64,000 nucleotides of DNA from Metallyticus violacea (lineage: Eukaryota; Arthropoda; Insecta; Mantodea; Metallyticidae). Of the stretch, positions 23,159 through 35,187 are shown piece by piece; position 1 is the first letter of the stretch, and each line of letters starts with the position of its first letter. The notes under the pieces are model-generated. The model did not search any database, had not been told where the DNA came from, and saw nothing but the letters and a program-made list of their open reading frames with translations. The stretch is taken from contig CM060831.1 of assembly GCA_030762175.1 (NCBI GenBank), forward strand, positions 95,251,501-95,315,500. Direction: 5' to 3'. A program made the position numbers and the translations under genes.

Positions 23159-25911
23159 GTCTCGTACTTCGTTCCGATTCGCATTTGGAATGCGAACGGC
23201 CTGATGGACCGTGCGTACAAACTCCAACACTTTGCTTTCCGGTACGCACTAGACGCCATACTACACAGCGAGACGTATCTCCATCAGTACAACCACTTCC
23301 GTTTCCCGGGCTACAACTGCCTGAGAACGGATCGTGGTGCCCCAGGAGGAGGCACAGCGATAGTGATCAGGAGGAACGTGGTCCACCGACCTATCCAGAT
23401 CCCCCCACTTCAAACCTTGGAGGCCACGGCTGCATTCGCAGAACTTGACGGCACGGAGGTTCTGCTAACATCTGCATACCACTCTCCTTCCAGAGCATTC
23501 ATGGAAGCCGACTACCAATCCATTCTTGCCCTACATCCAATGTTATTCTGGCTGGTGATTTCAATGCCAAACATTCACGATGGCATTGCACTCAACGTGC
23601 AGATACCAGAGGCAACGCAATCACTCGCTTGATAGATTAGGACCCACAACTACGAGTACAGGGTCCCTGGCAACCCACTCACCATCCGCTTAGTAGAGCA
23701 CAATCATCTGTCATCGATTTTGCGATCATCAAACATTTCCCACACCATCTCACCCTCTCATCGATCAACGCATTACATTCCGACCATAACCCCGTGTTGG
23801 CAGAGATCAATACAAGGGTTGCCAGCTACGATGTCGCGGGTCTAATCCGCGAAATCGATTGGAAAATCGTCAAGGACTACTCAACACTATCATTCCCCCC
23901 AAACCCCAAAATCACCGACATCCCATCCCTAGAGACCGCAGTCTCATCCTTCTCCCATACGGTAACACGAGTGACTCACAGCCTCACGATCCATACCTCC
24001 CACCCGCGCACCCAGACGTCCTCCCGCTAAACCTCGAACTCCTCATTCACCGATCATGGGCAGCCCGCAGACTATTTCAACGTCATACCACATCATCGAA
24101 GACTCTGGAGGCGCTTGCGCCTCGAGGTCCGTGCCCGCCTAAGCGAGCATAGAAAGCTCGCCTGGGAGGACACCATGGCTAGACAGAACCTTGCTGATGG
24201 CGAAGTGTGGAGGATCGCCAAAAACCTCCGTGGACAACGAGTTCACACTTCCCATCCTATCCATGGCACCAGAGGCCTGGCCTACCAACCCCAAGCAATA
24301 GCAAATGCTTTTGCTGACTACCTGGAACAGCTTTTCAGCCCTAGAGAGGACCCTCAGGACGACAGCTTTTCAAGCCAAGTTCGTCGAGACGTTCGTCGTT
24401 ACCATCGACGACCGCCAGACGACACGGACGATAACATTGCCATCTTCCATCCCACAAAAGTCCAGGGCGAACTTCTGCGCCTCCATCCCAAAAAGGCTGC
24501 TGGGCCTGACGGGCTGACACCCCTCATGCTCCGCAACCTTCCTTTCAAAACTGTGCTCTTTGTTACCAAGGTTTTCAACATGTGCATCAGTTTGGGCCAC
24601 TTCCCACGAGAGTGGAGAGAGGCCAGAGTGATATGCATCTTGAAGCCGGGCAAAGACCCATGCAGTTACTGCTCCATAAGCCTCCTTTCAACCCTATCGA
24701 AAGTCTTCCAAATACTTTTACTGACCCTATAATACTTCTTAGGCTTTCACGGCCGGTGTTGTCATTAAAACAATTAAATTCTCCCGGGCTCTTTTGCCGC
24801 GGGCTGACCCGCTTGTCACCCTACTGGGTAACATTCAAGTCATACCTCCACATCAATTTGGCTTTCGTCCTGGGCGTTCTACTACCCAACAGCTGCTGAG
24901 GGTGGTGGAGGCTGCAGCCCTGGGTTTTCAGGACAAGGCTTTCACCGCCGCAGTTTCTCTGGATGTAGAAAAGACCTTCTCTACCACCTGGCACGCCGGG
25001 CTCTTACACAAACTACTCTCCCTTGGGCTTCCACACCAATACACACAGCTACTACACACAAACATCAAACACCGAACTTTCACTGTAATGGTGGCGGGAA
25101 ACAGTTCCACACTAAGATACGCGGCCGAGTTCCAGAAGGCTCTGTCCTCCCACCAATCTTATTCAACATTTACATGGCAGACTTTCCCCACACACCAGAC
25201 GTCAACATAGCACAGTATGCAGACGACGTCTTGGTACAAAACAGACAGACACATAGGCAGAGCCGTAATACCCATACAAAGATTACTACACCTAATCGAA
25301 AGGTGGAGTAGGCTTTGGAGAATGTCAATCAATCCGACAAAAAGCCACGCCATCATATTTACTAAACGCCGCATTCCCGCAAACTGCCCAACACTCACCT
25401 TCAACAGACAAAGGATACAGTGGAGGGATTCCCCTTACTTATTTGGGAGTTCAGCTAGATAAGAGGTTAATTTTCGGGAAGCACATTGCCGGAATTGCCC
25501 ACAGGGCCCAGGGAGCAATTGCTCAACTGAACCCAGTGTTCGGTTCAAAGGCAATGCCCGTCCATTTGAAAATTAACCTCTTCAAGGCTCTGATCATCCC
25601 CCTCATGTTGTACGCTTGCGAGATCTGCGGTATGGCTGCCGACAGTTGGCTGGCACTCATTCAAAGGGTACATAATAAAGGACTTGGCGCCATTTATTCT
25701 CTATACCGAAGCTTCCCGACCAGACTACTGCACGAAATCTCCTCCCTGCCATATATAGAGGATGAAATTAGGCGCTGGTCCAGGAAATTTTACCGCACTT
25801 TTTCCATACCACGAAAGTGCCCTCGTCCGTTCCTTGGGCAACTACAGCTGTCAGGGTAATTTAACACCTAAATTCATGGTGCCACGCTTGACTTGCGGGC
25901 ACCTTGGATAA
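23142..25911 (+). pseudogene. Jockey ORF2 (endonuclease-reverse transcriptase), broken, A copy 1
   Basis: ATG at 23142 overlaps the ORF1 stop by 17 nt. One base is missing in the FWNANG motif of the apurinic-type endonuclease, and another frame continues with SETYLHQYNHF, LRTDRGAPGGGTAI and AYHSPSRAF. The reverse transcriptase has KKAAGPDGLTPLMLRN, FPREWREARVICILKPGKDP, HQFGFRPGRSTTQQ, the motif A-like SLDVEKTFSTTW and a YADD box at 25215-25226. The C-terminal region has AHRAQGAIAQLNPVFGSKAM and ALIIPLMLYACEI. No RNase H domain is seen, as in Jockey elements. Several frameshifts and a 76-bp insertion at 24728 break the frame, so no full protein is possible. The end GHLG-stop is shared by all four units. 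Confidence 0.85.
24728..24803 (+). mobile_element. 76-bp Penelope-like fragment inserted in ORF2
   Basis: The segment contains GCTTTCACGGCCGGTGT and TCTCCCGGGCTCTTTTGCCG, words typical of PLE terminal sequence; GCTTTCACGGCC also occurs, inverted, at the right end of the composite (about 43850-43864). CTGACCC lies on both sides (24721-24727 and 24804-24810). Removing the insert and one copy restores the sequence seen in the third unit. Confidence 0.7.
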
Positions 25912-26649
25912 CAATAGCTTTAATCGCTACTACTGAAATTACTGATCAATTTTAACAATAGCACTTATCAAAATACACTACATTTCAACAGCAATATGGG
26001 CATGCTAAAAACCACAGAGGCTTTTAGAACATGCCTATATTAGCGAAAACGCCTGGACACTGGATCCACTCCTTTTGTCAGGAGAAGTGGTAACACTATC
26101 TCCAAATACATTTTTACCTCTACCCCACCAACAACCTACATCCCTCATCCAACCCTGTGGTTAAGCCCACGTGGGTAGGAACATAGTAACTGTACACTGG
26201 CTGGTTACTAGCCCAGCCTGCCACTTTTCGTCTGCGTCTGCTGCTCCTAGTGATGCGCGGCGGTGCTTGGTTAGTGAGCGGTTCGTTTTCAACGCAATTT
26301 CTGAGGCTGGGACGCGAATCCTTTCCTACTGCACCATTGAGCTCATCCAGGAGGGTGTGTCTGATTTCTAAGCGTGTTATTAGTCGACAGCAGAAATAAT
26401 GCTGCGTAGTTTTCTTATCTACAGCAACAGGTGGTCCCGCTCGTTCACGTCCACCACGCAGCAGCCCACAAGGAACTAAACTTTGTGTTTCTTCACCACA
26501 CTATTTACATCATTTTCTGCTCTTCTGGACACCACAGCAACACAAAACAAGGTTAGTGCTGAACTGTGTTAGGAGAGTAGTGCACTGCACATCAGCTGTG
26601 CAGTGTACAGTGCCTATTCTGCGTTTTATATTGATTTTTATTCCTTACC

Positions 26650-28076
26650 ATGAATCCCAGTGCAGTAGAAAGCACTGCTGTTGCGGCAGTTTCTGGCAAC
26701 CAGAGCTCCGAAAAGGTCTCAACTTCAACAGTTCAGCTGGAAAGCCAACCAAGGATACAAACGCTACCACTAGTAGCAATTCTTCTTCTCCTGTCGCCAT
26801 ATTCCACCTATTATCGTGTATTCGTTTCAGGGTGTGACTGGCTTCCTCAAGAAAGTAATGCCAACCCTGATACCCGAATGCAAGGTAATTCGGAAAAGTA
26901 ATTCCTACAGGTTTTAGGCTAGGTGTGCCGAGGATCATTAGAGGCTGCTTAGCAATCTCAAGAGGCGTGGGATTCAACATTTCTCCTTTGCCGTTGATAA
27001 AGCTCGCGAAATCCGGCGCATCATCAGAGGACTGCCAGTGGATACTCCGGTGGGAGACATCGCTGACGACCTCCAACGCCAGGGTGTAAAACCCAAATTA
27101 GTGAAACAATTTAACAAGGCCCGCTCAAGGTGAAAACCCTTCGTTGAGAATCCCCATCCTCCTCTTTTTGGCAATAGTTGTGCGGGCCGATGACCCTGAG
27201 GTAGGGATAGACAAACTATCGTCATTATGCTACCTCAGCATAAAGGTCCAAACTCCCCGACGCCCTGGCGGCCCCGCACAATGCCACCGCTGCTTGCGCT
27301 TTAATCATTCGAGTGAGTTCTGCTCCCGGAACCCTCGATGCCTCAAATGCGGTGGCCCCCCTCCCCGCGAGGCTGCCAATGAGCTCGCACGGAGATCCCC
27401 ACTTGCGCAAATTGCAAGGGAGATCACGTGGTCTGCTTCTGTCGATACCCTACAAGGTTACGTATGATCAGCAACACCGGCAACCGCCGGAACAATTCAG
27501 GTGGAAACCCTGCATCTACTGCTCCCACACCACCGCCTGTTGTAACAGCGATGAGCACCTCCAAAGCACCGCCAGTGGCAGTGCGACCAGCAAGCGCCAC
27601 TACAACCACCAAGGCCACAATAAACGGCGATAACTCCTACTCTGCAATTGCGCAAGAACTGCCCTCTGATGCTCGACGGATGAAGCGAGCAATGACACAG
27701 GTTCTCCAGTAAAACTGCCATCAACACCCACAGCTCCAACCAACCCAGCTCCCAAGCCTCAGAGGCAGCGCCGCCTTCCAAGGAAGACTCCAACTGCTGA
27801 AGGCCAGAGTGCCACTCCTCAGCAGAGGGAAACCAAAGAGACCGGTCGTCTCCGAGGTCCTCCCTCACAACTCCCCAATCCCAACAGTGGGAAAGCACCT
27901 TAGCCTTGCTCCAATGACTGTCACAATTGTGGCCGACATATGGTAGGAAGTTACAGGAGCCCCTCGTCCGTTTCCGCCTAGCACCTGACTCCAACAGCAA
28001 GATGATGATAGTCTTTGAGGCCATCGCCCATCTTGTCGACAGCAACCAGGCGACCCAGAATGGTGAACGAAACTAG
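26650..28076 (+). pseudogene. Jockey ORF1, broken, B copy 2
   Basis: The N-terminus MNPSAVESTAVAAVSGNQSS matches unit four. About 350 bases are then missing between GTTCAGCTGG and AAAGCCAACC, removing the acidic region and the KRKRRSRP patch. The remainder is scattered over frames: RRIIRGLPVDTPVGDIADDL-type sequence, LAIVVRADDPEVGIDKLSSL, and knuckles CHRCLRFNHSSEFC and CLKCGGP. The ORF1 stop at 28074-28076 (CGAAACTAG) overlaps the ORF2 start. It is not functional. Confidence 0.8.
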
Positions 28077-30764
28077 GTCTCGTACCTCCTTCCGGTTCGC
28101 ATTTTGGAACGCTAATGGTCTTGCCGATAAGAGGGACGAGCTACGTCATTTTGCAGTCCAGTCTGCCCTAGAGGCCATTTGGGTCAGCAAGACGCTATTC
28201 CATTAAAACTCCAACTCCCGTCTTCCGGGCTACCCTTGCCTCCGACTGACCGAGGTGCCCCTGGCGGCGGCACAGCGATCTACATCCGGAGAAATGTAGT
28301 CCACCGCCCTATCCAGATCCCGCAACTACAAGCCTTAGAGGCCGCAGCTGTTTCTGTGGAACTTGGTGGCATGGAGGTACTGATAGTATCTGCAAACCAC
28401 TCCCCATCCAGAGCCTTTGTGGTGGCTGACTACCAATCCCTCCTTGCCCTACGCCCCAGTATCATCCCTGCGGGTGATTTCAATGCCAAACATTCTCGTT
28501 GACATTGCACTCACCGCGCGGATACTAGAGGCAAAGAAATTGTTCGCTTAATCGATCGAGACCCCCTGCCCAGATTACAGGGTTCCCGGCAACCCACACA
28601 TCATCCGTACAGTGGAGGACAGCCATCTGTCATCGACTTTACGATTCTCAAGCACACCACACACCGTCTCACCCTCACATCAATCAACGCACTTCATTCC
28701 GATCATAACCCCGTGTTGGCCGAAATCAACACCAGGATTGCCAATCAAGATGTCGCAGGGCTACACCGCGAGATCGACTGGAAAAGCGTTAAACTAAGCC
28801 TCGGCACTATCATCCCTCCCAACCCCAAAATCATTGACATCCATTCCCTAGAGACCGCAGTCTCATCCTTCTCCGTGACAGTCACCAAAGTCACCCTAAG
28901 TCTCAATATCCAAGCCTCGTCTCCCCTGCATCCAGATGTCATTCCTCTTGACCTTGAGCTCCTCATCCGCCCCTCCTGGGCCGCCTGCAGACTCTATCAG
29001 CGTCACCGCACGCCACATCACCGAGCTCTGTTAAGGACCTTGCGCCGCCATGTTAGCGCCCGCCTTCATGAACACAAAAAGCTTGCGTGGGAGGACAATA
29101 TGGCAAGACAGAACTTGATCGATGGCGATGTGTGGAAGATTGCTAAGAACCTCCGTGGCCAAAGAGACAGAACCTCCCGACCAATCCATGGCTCCCGAGG
29201 CCTCGTGTATGATCCTCACGCCAAACTCAATGCCCTCGCTGACTATCTGGAACGTCCCCTAAAGCTTAGAGACGACCCCCAGGACGACATCTTCTCAAGT
29301 CAGGTTCGTCGCGACGTTCGTCGATATCTTCGAAGGCTGCCGGATGAAGATGACTTACGGATTCCCATCTTTCACCCCCGTGAAGTCCAGGGCGCAATCC
29401 AGCGTCTCAAAATCCAAAAGGCTGCCGGGCCTTATGGGCTAACGCCCCTCATGCTCCGCAACCTTCCTTTCAAGGCTGTGCTCTTTGTCACAAGAGTCTT
29501 CAATATGTGCATTAGCCTGAGCCACTTTCCACGAGAGTGGAGGGAGGTACGGGTGATATGCATACTGAAACCAGGCAAAGACCCAACCCACCCCTCCAGC
29601 TACCGATCAATCAGTCTGCTTTATACACTCTCAAAAGTGTCTGAGAGATTACTTCTTGCCCGATTGCTTCCTTTACTGGGAAATATTCAAGCCATCCTTC
29701 CTCAGTAATTCGGTTTCCGTCTTGGGCATTCTACTGTCCAATAGCTGCTGAGGATTGTGGAGGCCTCAGCCCTGGGCTTCCAGGAGTGGGCCTTCACCCC
29801 AGCAGTGTCTTTGGGTGTAGAAAAGGCCTTCTCGACGACCTGGAACGCCGGGCTCCTATATAAACTCATTCACCTGGAGCTTACCAAACACTACATACGT
29901 ATTATACACTCATACCTCAAACATCGCACTTTCAAATTACCGGTGGCGGGAAACAATTCAACACTAAGACCAATATGCGGCGGAGTCCCCGAAGGTTCTG
30001 TTCTATCCCCATTTCTGTTCAACATTTACATATCAGACATTCCCCACGCAGCAGACGTCAACATTGCTCAATACGCAAATGACGTCCTGCTATACAAAAC
30101 AAATAGAAAGAGAAACAGAGCCATCATTCCCATACAAAGACTGCTACACCTAATCGAAAGGTGGTGTAGGCGTTGGCGAATGTCAATCACCCGGCAAAGA
30201 CCCATGCCATAATCTTCACTAAACGCCGCGTGCCCGCAAACTCACACTCTGACATACAGACAGCAAAGGATAGGGTGGAAAAATTCCATAGCCAACCAGG
30301 GTGTGCAACTGGATAAAGGTCTAACCTTCAGGGAACACATAGGCCGGACTGCTCACAGGGCACAGGGAGCTATTGCTCAACTGTTCCCTATGCTCAGTTC
30401 CAAGGCTATGCCAGTTCACCTGAAATTGCACTTTTTCAAAGCCCTGGTCATCCCTATCATGCTATACGCCTGTGAAATCTGGGACATGGCAGCTGACAGT
30501 TGGCTCGCACTTCTGCAAAGAGTACAGAATAAAGGTCTAAAGACCATTTATTCTGTATATCGACACTTTCCAGTCAGGCTACTCCATTACAGTTCTTCCC
30601 TCCCATGTATTGAGAATGAAATTATGCGCCGGGCCACAAAATTTTACGCCAAATTACCTTTTCATGAGAGTGCTCTCGTTCGTTCACTCGGCAGCTATTC
30701 CTGTAGTGATAGGCCTAAGCTAAAATTCAAGGTGTCAGGCCGAGCGTGTGGCCACCTTGGATAA
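28060..30764 (+). pseudogene. Jockey ORF2, broken, B copy 2
   Basis: It starts MVNETRSRTSFRFAFWNANG with an intact endonuclease N-terminus, then stops near 28206 because of TAA and a frame change. The frame from 28713 to 29708 is the longest intact part: connector, then AGPYGLTPLMLRNLPF (family AGPDGL), HFPREWREVRVICILKPGKD and SSYRSISLLYTLSKVSERLL. TAA at 29706-29708 replaces the CAC/CAT of HQFGF. Motif A reads SLGVEKAF, with Gly (codon at 29814) in place of the catalytic Asp, and the YADD box is YAND at 30072-30083. Even an unbroken protein would thus lack two catalytic aspartates. Confidence 0.85.
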
Positions 30765-31419
30765 CAAAGGGGCATAACCTTAACAACAGGATAACATTCC
30801 AAAATCCCAACATACCTATAACAGGAATAACAACGTGAAAAATAAAGTAGCGGTATTCCCATGATGCTCACAAGCTAAAAACAGCTAAACCACCCTACAA
30901 CCTTCTTCCCATCTCTGCGGTTAAACCCAACACAGGGTAGGTACGCAGCATCTACACACAGGCTGAGCACTAACCTCAGCCTGCCAGTTTTCTTCGGCTT
31001 CTGCACCTAGTGAGTGTAGCGGGATGCGGCGTGAGTTAGTGAGCGTTAGTGAGTGTATCGTTTTCAACCCCACTTCGGGGGTTGGATCCCAGCATGGAAG
31101 CTCGGTTTCTATTCCAGCTTTGAGCTCAACCTGGAGGATGTATCTGCTTTACCTGTGTTAATTGCCTAAAGGCACAATTCTAACTGCGGAGAAGCAACTA
31201 CATGTGGGCGCGCTCGTTAACGTCACCACGGCGTAGTTCGCACGAGGACAAGCAACTTTTGTGTTTGTACAACACCATATTTCCATCATCTACTCGTCAC
31301 TTCTTCACATTGCAGCCACACCAGCAACAAGAAAGGTTAGTAACCGACTGTGCACAATTCCTACCAGCGCACATTTTCCACTTAATACACACTTCAGAAC
31401 TACCACCAACTCACATAAA

Positions 31420-33179
31420 ATGAATGATTCTAGAGCCCAAACAAGCCAAATTCCATCAACTTCCCCAGAGAAGGAGCTAAGACCTCTCTGGCATCTCGAG
31501 AAAGAAAAGGACTACTAGACCACGTAAAGCTGGTGGTAAGTTCTTTTCCAAAAGCATTATCAAGGAAAGAGGGGAGCCTTTCACACAAAAGGTCTCCTAT
31601 CCGTTTAGGCCAAAACCAAGGGAATTCAGACTCCACTACTGACGGTAGGCTTCACTCGCCGACTTTTCCATCCACTCAGAGAAAACTTCCGTCTTCTCGT
31701 CCTCCTATATGGAGGAGGAGGATAGCTCTTCAGGAATAGCTTCAGACGCTGAAGTATCCGAATTTCGAGTAGTAACTGGCAAGAAGAAGCGGCGTTCTCG
31801 CCCTCAACTACTGAGGGTAGGCTCCAGCACATCTGGACAGTCAACTAATCCAACATCCGCAACGGGTCAAAACCCTAACGGAAATACCAGGAGGCACATA
31901 CCTCCGATTATTGTGGACTCTTTCCAGGGGGTGACAAGATTTCTCAAGGAAGTCATGCCCACCCTTATGGGGGAATGTAGAGTTATTCGCAAAGGGAATA
32001 CTTACAGATTTCAAGCGCGATGTGTGGAGGACCATCAGCTATTGCTGACCTCTCTTAAAAAGAGCGGCATTCAACGCTTCATTTTCACCTTAGATAAAGC
32101 TAAGGGTGTGAGGCGCATTATCAGAGGGCTTCCCTTGGACTCTCCGGTGGGAGATATCGAGGCAGATCTCCGACGCCAGGGGTAACACCCAAGGTCGTTA
32201 AACAGCTGTCGAAATCCGTTCCAGAGGGACAACCTCTACAAGGAATTCCCACCCCCTCTTCTTAATCTTCGTGGAGCGAGCAGAGGACCCGGAAATCAAG
32301 GTAGACAAGATCCTAGCGACCTGCTACCTAAGAATGAAAATTGGGATCTCCCGCCGCCCTGGCGGCCCCGCTAGGTGCCATCCCTGCCTGGGATTTAACC
32401 ACGCTAGCCATTTCTGCGAGAGGAACGCCCGCTGCCTCAGGTGCGGTGGCCCTCAACCCGCTATTACTGCCCGTGAATCTTCCACGGAGACTCCCATCTA
32501 CGCCAACTGCAAAGGGGAACACGTTGCCTGTTACGACCGATGTCCAGTGAGGCTGAGGGTGATGGCAAACTCCAGAAGGGAGCATCAAGATGGTTCTGCA
32601 CCTGGCAGAGACGTACCTTCTGCTCCAGCTATTAACATCGCCAGAACACCCACCGCAGCCAAACCTACAATAGCGCAGGCAACAACCCCCAGTACAACAA
32701 CCACTCCACAGATATTTTATGCAGTAACGGCGCAAAAGCAGCCCACTGATAAGCGACCTCCCACCGGAGCCAAAACACAGCAGAAACCCATACAAACTGC
32801 TGCCCGAAAAAACCGACCAGCACTAGCCTCCTCTCCAAATCCACAGATGCGGAGGACTTCTCAGCGGGCCGCACCGGCTGGGAGGGAAACGGCTCCTGCT
32901 GTTTCCCCCCAGTGGAAAGTGCTCGGGAGAGGCCGACGACCAGAACCACCTCGACCTCACCCACCCAGAACCAACAAATTCCATCCAGCCGGGTGCAAAT
33001 GCCCTGGAGCTGCTACAGTGGCTGTCAAAAATTTGGCAGACTTATGGCAGCGGCTGCAGGAGCTTTGCACTCATTTCCTAAACGCTCCTGACCCCTTCAG
33101 GGAAATGCTGGTAGCCTTTGTGGCCATCGCCCTATTTTACAACGGAAGCTCAGCAACCCAAAATGGGGAGCGGAATTAG
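31420..33179 (+). pseudogene. Jockey ORF1, broken, A copy 3
   Basis: It starts MNDSRAQTSQIPSTSPEKEL, then loses two bases near 31486 and shifts frame. The frame 31709-32185 has MEEEDSSSGIASDAEVSEF, GKKKRRSRPQLL, the stretch missing in copy 1, VTRFLKEVMPTLMGECRVIR and RRIIRGLPLDSPVGDIEADL. Another shift follows, then 32271-33179 has VERAEDPEIKVDKILATCYL, knuckle CHPCLGFNHASHFC (second zinc ligand kept), CLRCGGPQP, CANCKGEHVACY-type sequence with YANCK (first Cys lost), a low-complexity stretch and the end ATQNGERN-stop. This is the most complete ORF1 in the array. Confidence 0.8.
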
Positions 33180-35187
33180 GTCTCGTACCTCGTTCCGTTT
33201 CGCATTTTGGAATGCGAACGGCCCGGTGGATCGTGGGGCCGAACTCCAAAACTTTGCTTCCCGGTACGCACTAGACGCCATACTAGTCAGCGAGACGTAT
33301 CTCCATCAGTATAACCACTTCCGTCTTCAGGGCTACAACTGCCTGAGAACAGATCGTGATGCCCCGGGAGGAGGCATAGCGATAATGATCAGGAGGAACG
33401 TGGTCCATCGCCCAATCCGGATCCCACCACTTCAAACCATGGAGGCCAAGGCTGCAATTATAGAACGCGCAGTCACGGAGGTTCTGCCAATATCTGCATA
33501 CCACTCTCCCTCCAGAGCATTCGTGGAAGCCGACTTCCAATCCATCCTCCCCCTACGTCCAAGTGTCATTTTGGCCGGTGACTTCAATGCCAAACATGCA
33601 CGTTGGCATTGCATCAAAGAGCAGATGTCAGAGGCAACGTATTCACTCGCTTGATAGATCAGGACCCACAACTACGAGATAAGGGTCCCTGGCAACCCAT
33701 TCACGATCCGCTTAGATGAGAACAACCATCTGTCATCGACTTTGCGATCATCAACCACTTCCCGTCACCATCTCACCCTCACATTGATCAACGCATTACA
33801 TTCCGATCATAACCCCATGTGGGAAGAGATCAACACAAGGGTTGCCAGCCAGGATGTCCCGGTTTTAATGCGTGAAAACGATTGGCAAAGCGTTTAGGAC
33901 TACCTAAACACTGTCATTTCCCTTAATCCAAAAATTATCGACATCTCCATAGAGACTGCAGTCTCATGCTTCTCCCACGCGGTAACACGAGTAGCTCACA
34001 GCCTCACGAACCACCACGCCCCACCCCCACACCCAGACATCCTCCCGCTAAACCTGGAACTCCTCATCCGCCGATCATGGGCAGGCCGCAGATTATTTCG
34101 TCACCGCACGCCACATCATCGAAGGCTCTGGAGGCGCTTGCGCCTCGAGGTCCGTGCCCGCCTGCGCGCATAGAAGGCTCGCCTGGGTGGACACCATGGT
34201 TAAAGAGAACCTTGCTGACGGCGATTTTTGCAGGATCGCCAAACCCTCCGTGGACGAGTTCAGACTTCCCATCCTATCAATGGCACCAGAGACCTGGCCT
34301 ACGAATCCCAAGCCAAAGCAAATGCTTTTGCCCACTACTTGGAACAGCTTTTCAGGCCTAGAGAAGACCCCCAGAACGACAGCTTTTCAAGCCAAGTTCA
34401 TCGAAACATTTGTCGGTACTTCCGACGACCGCCAGATGACACGGACGATAACATTCTCATTTTCCATCCCACAGAACTCCAGGGCGCACTACTGCGCCTC
34501 CATCCCAAAAGGGCTGATGGCCCTGACGGGTTGACACCACTCATTACCCGTAACCTTCATTTCAAAGCTGTGCTCTTTGTTACCAAGGTTTTCAACATGT
34601 GCATTAGCTTGGGCCACTTCCCACGACAGTGGAGAGAGGCCCGAGTGATATGCATCTTGAAGCCGGGCAAAGACCCAGTCCATTCATCAAGTTACCGCTC
34701 CATCAGCTTCCTTTCGACCCTATCGAAAGTATTCGAAAGACTCTGGTCCGCTTGACACCCCTACTGGGTAACATTCAAGCCATTCCTCCATACAATTGAC
34801 TTTCGTCCTGGGGACTCTACTACCCAACTGCTGCTGAGGGTGGTGAAGGCTGCAGCCCTGGGTTTTGAGGACAATGCATTCACCTTCACGGTTTCTCTGG
34901 ATGTGGAAAAGGCCTTCTCTACCACCTGGCACGCCGAGCTCCTACACAAACTAGTCTCCCTTGGGTTTCCACGCCGATACATACGAGGTCTCTTCACAAA
35001 GTATCGCGAATTATGAATTTCCGCGGGCTAGGTATATTCGATTTTCGATTGTTTGTGCCGTTATGTTGGTACTCATGTCCCTCACTTATGTTGATAAGCT
35101 CGGCCATTTCGAATGTTCAGTTAATTATTGACAGCTTTTTGATTGCACGTGTGTTAGCTCGTCTTCGATTCTTGCCTATTCCAAAAA

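Larger units (their letters stand above)
20993..26220 (+). mobile_element. Jockey-clade retrotransposon, subfamily A, copy 1
   Basis: First unit of the head-to-tail array. The 5' UTR (about 430 bases) starts near CCAGGTTTTGCTCCTAGTG and contains blocks shared with all other units (AGTGAGC..TATCGTTTTC, GAGCTCACCCAGGAGGGTGT, a GTGGGCGCGCTCG block). ORF1 is at 21420-23158, ORF2 at 23142-25911, and the 3' UTR follows to about 26220, ending in GCCCAGCCTGC with no poly(A). The 3' UTR words GCATGCTAAAAACC and CTGGACACTGGATCCACTCC recur in the third unit but not in the second or fourth, which places this copy in subfamily A. ORF2 contains a 76-bp PLE fragment. Confidence 0.85.
26221..30983 (+). mobile_element. 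Jockey-clade retrotransposon, subfamily B, copy 2
   Basis: Second unit. The 5' UTR begins CTTTTCGTCTGCGTCTGC at the joint and runs about 430 bases. ORF1 is at 26650-28076 and ORF2 at 28060-30764. The 3' UTR ends in GGCTGAGCACTAACCTCAGC and then CTGC, identical in type to the fourth unit. No poly(A) is present. The ORF1 start (ATGAATCCCAGTGCA) is shared with unit four and differs from A (ATGA[G/A]TGATTCTA), which defines subfamily B. Confidence 0.85.
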
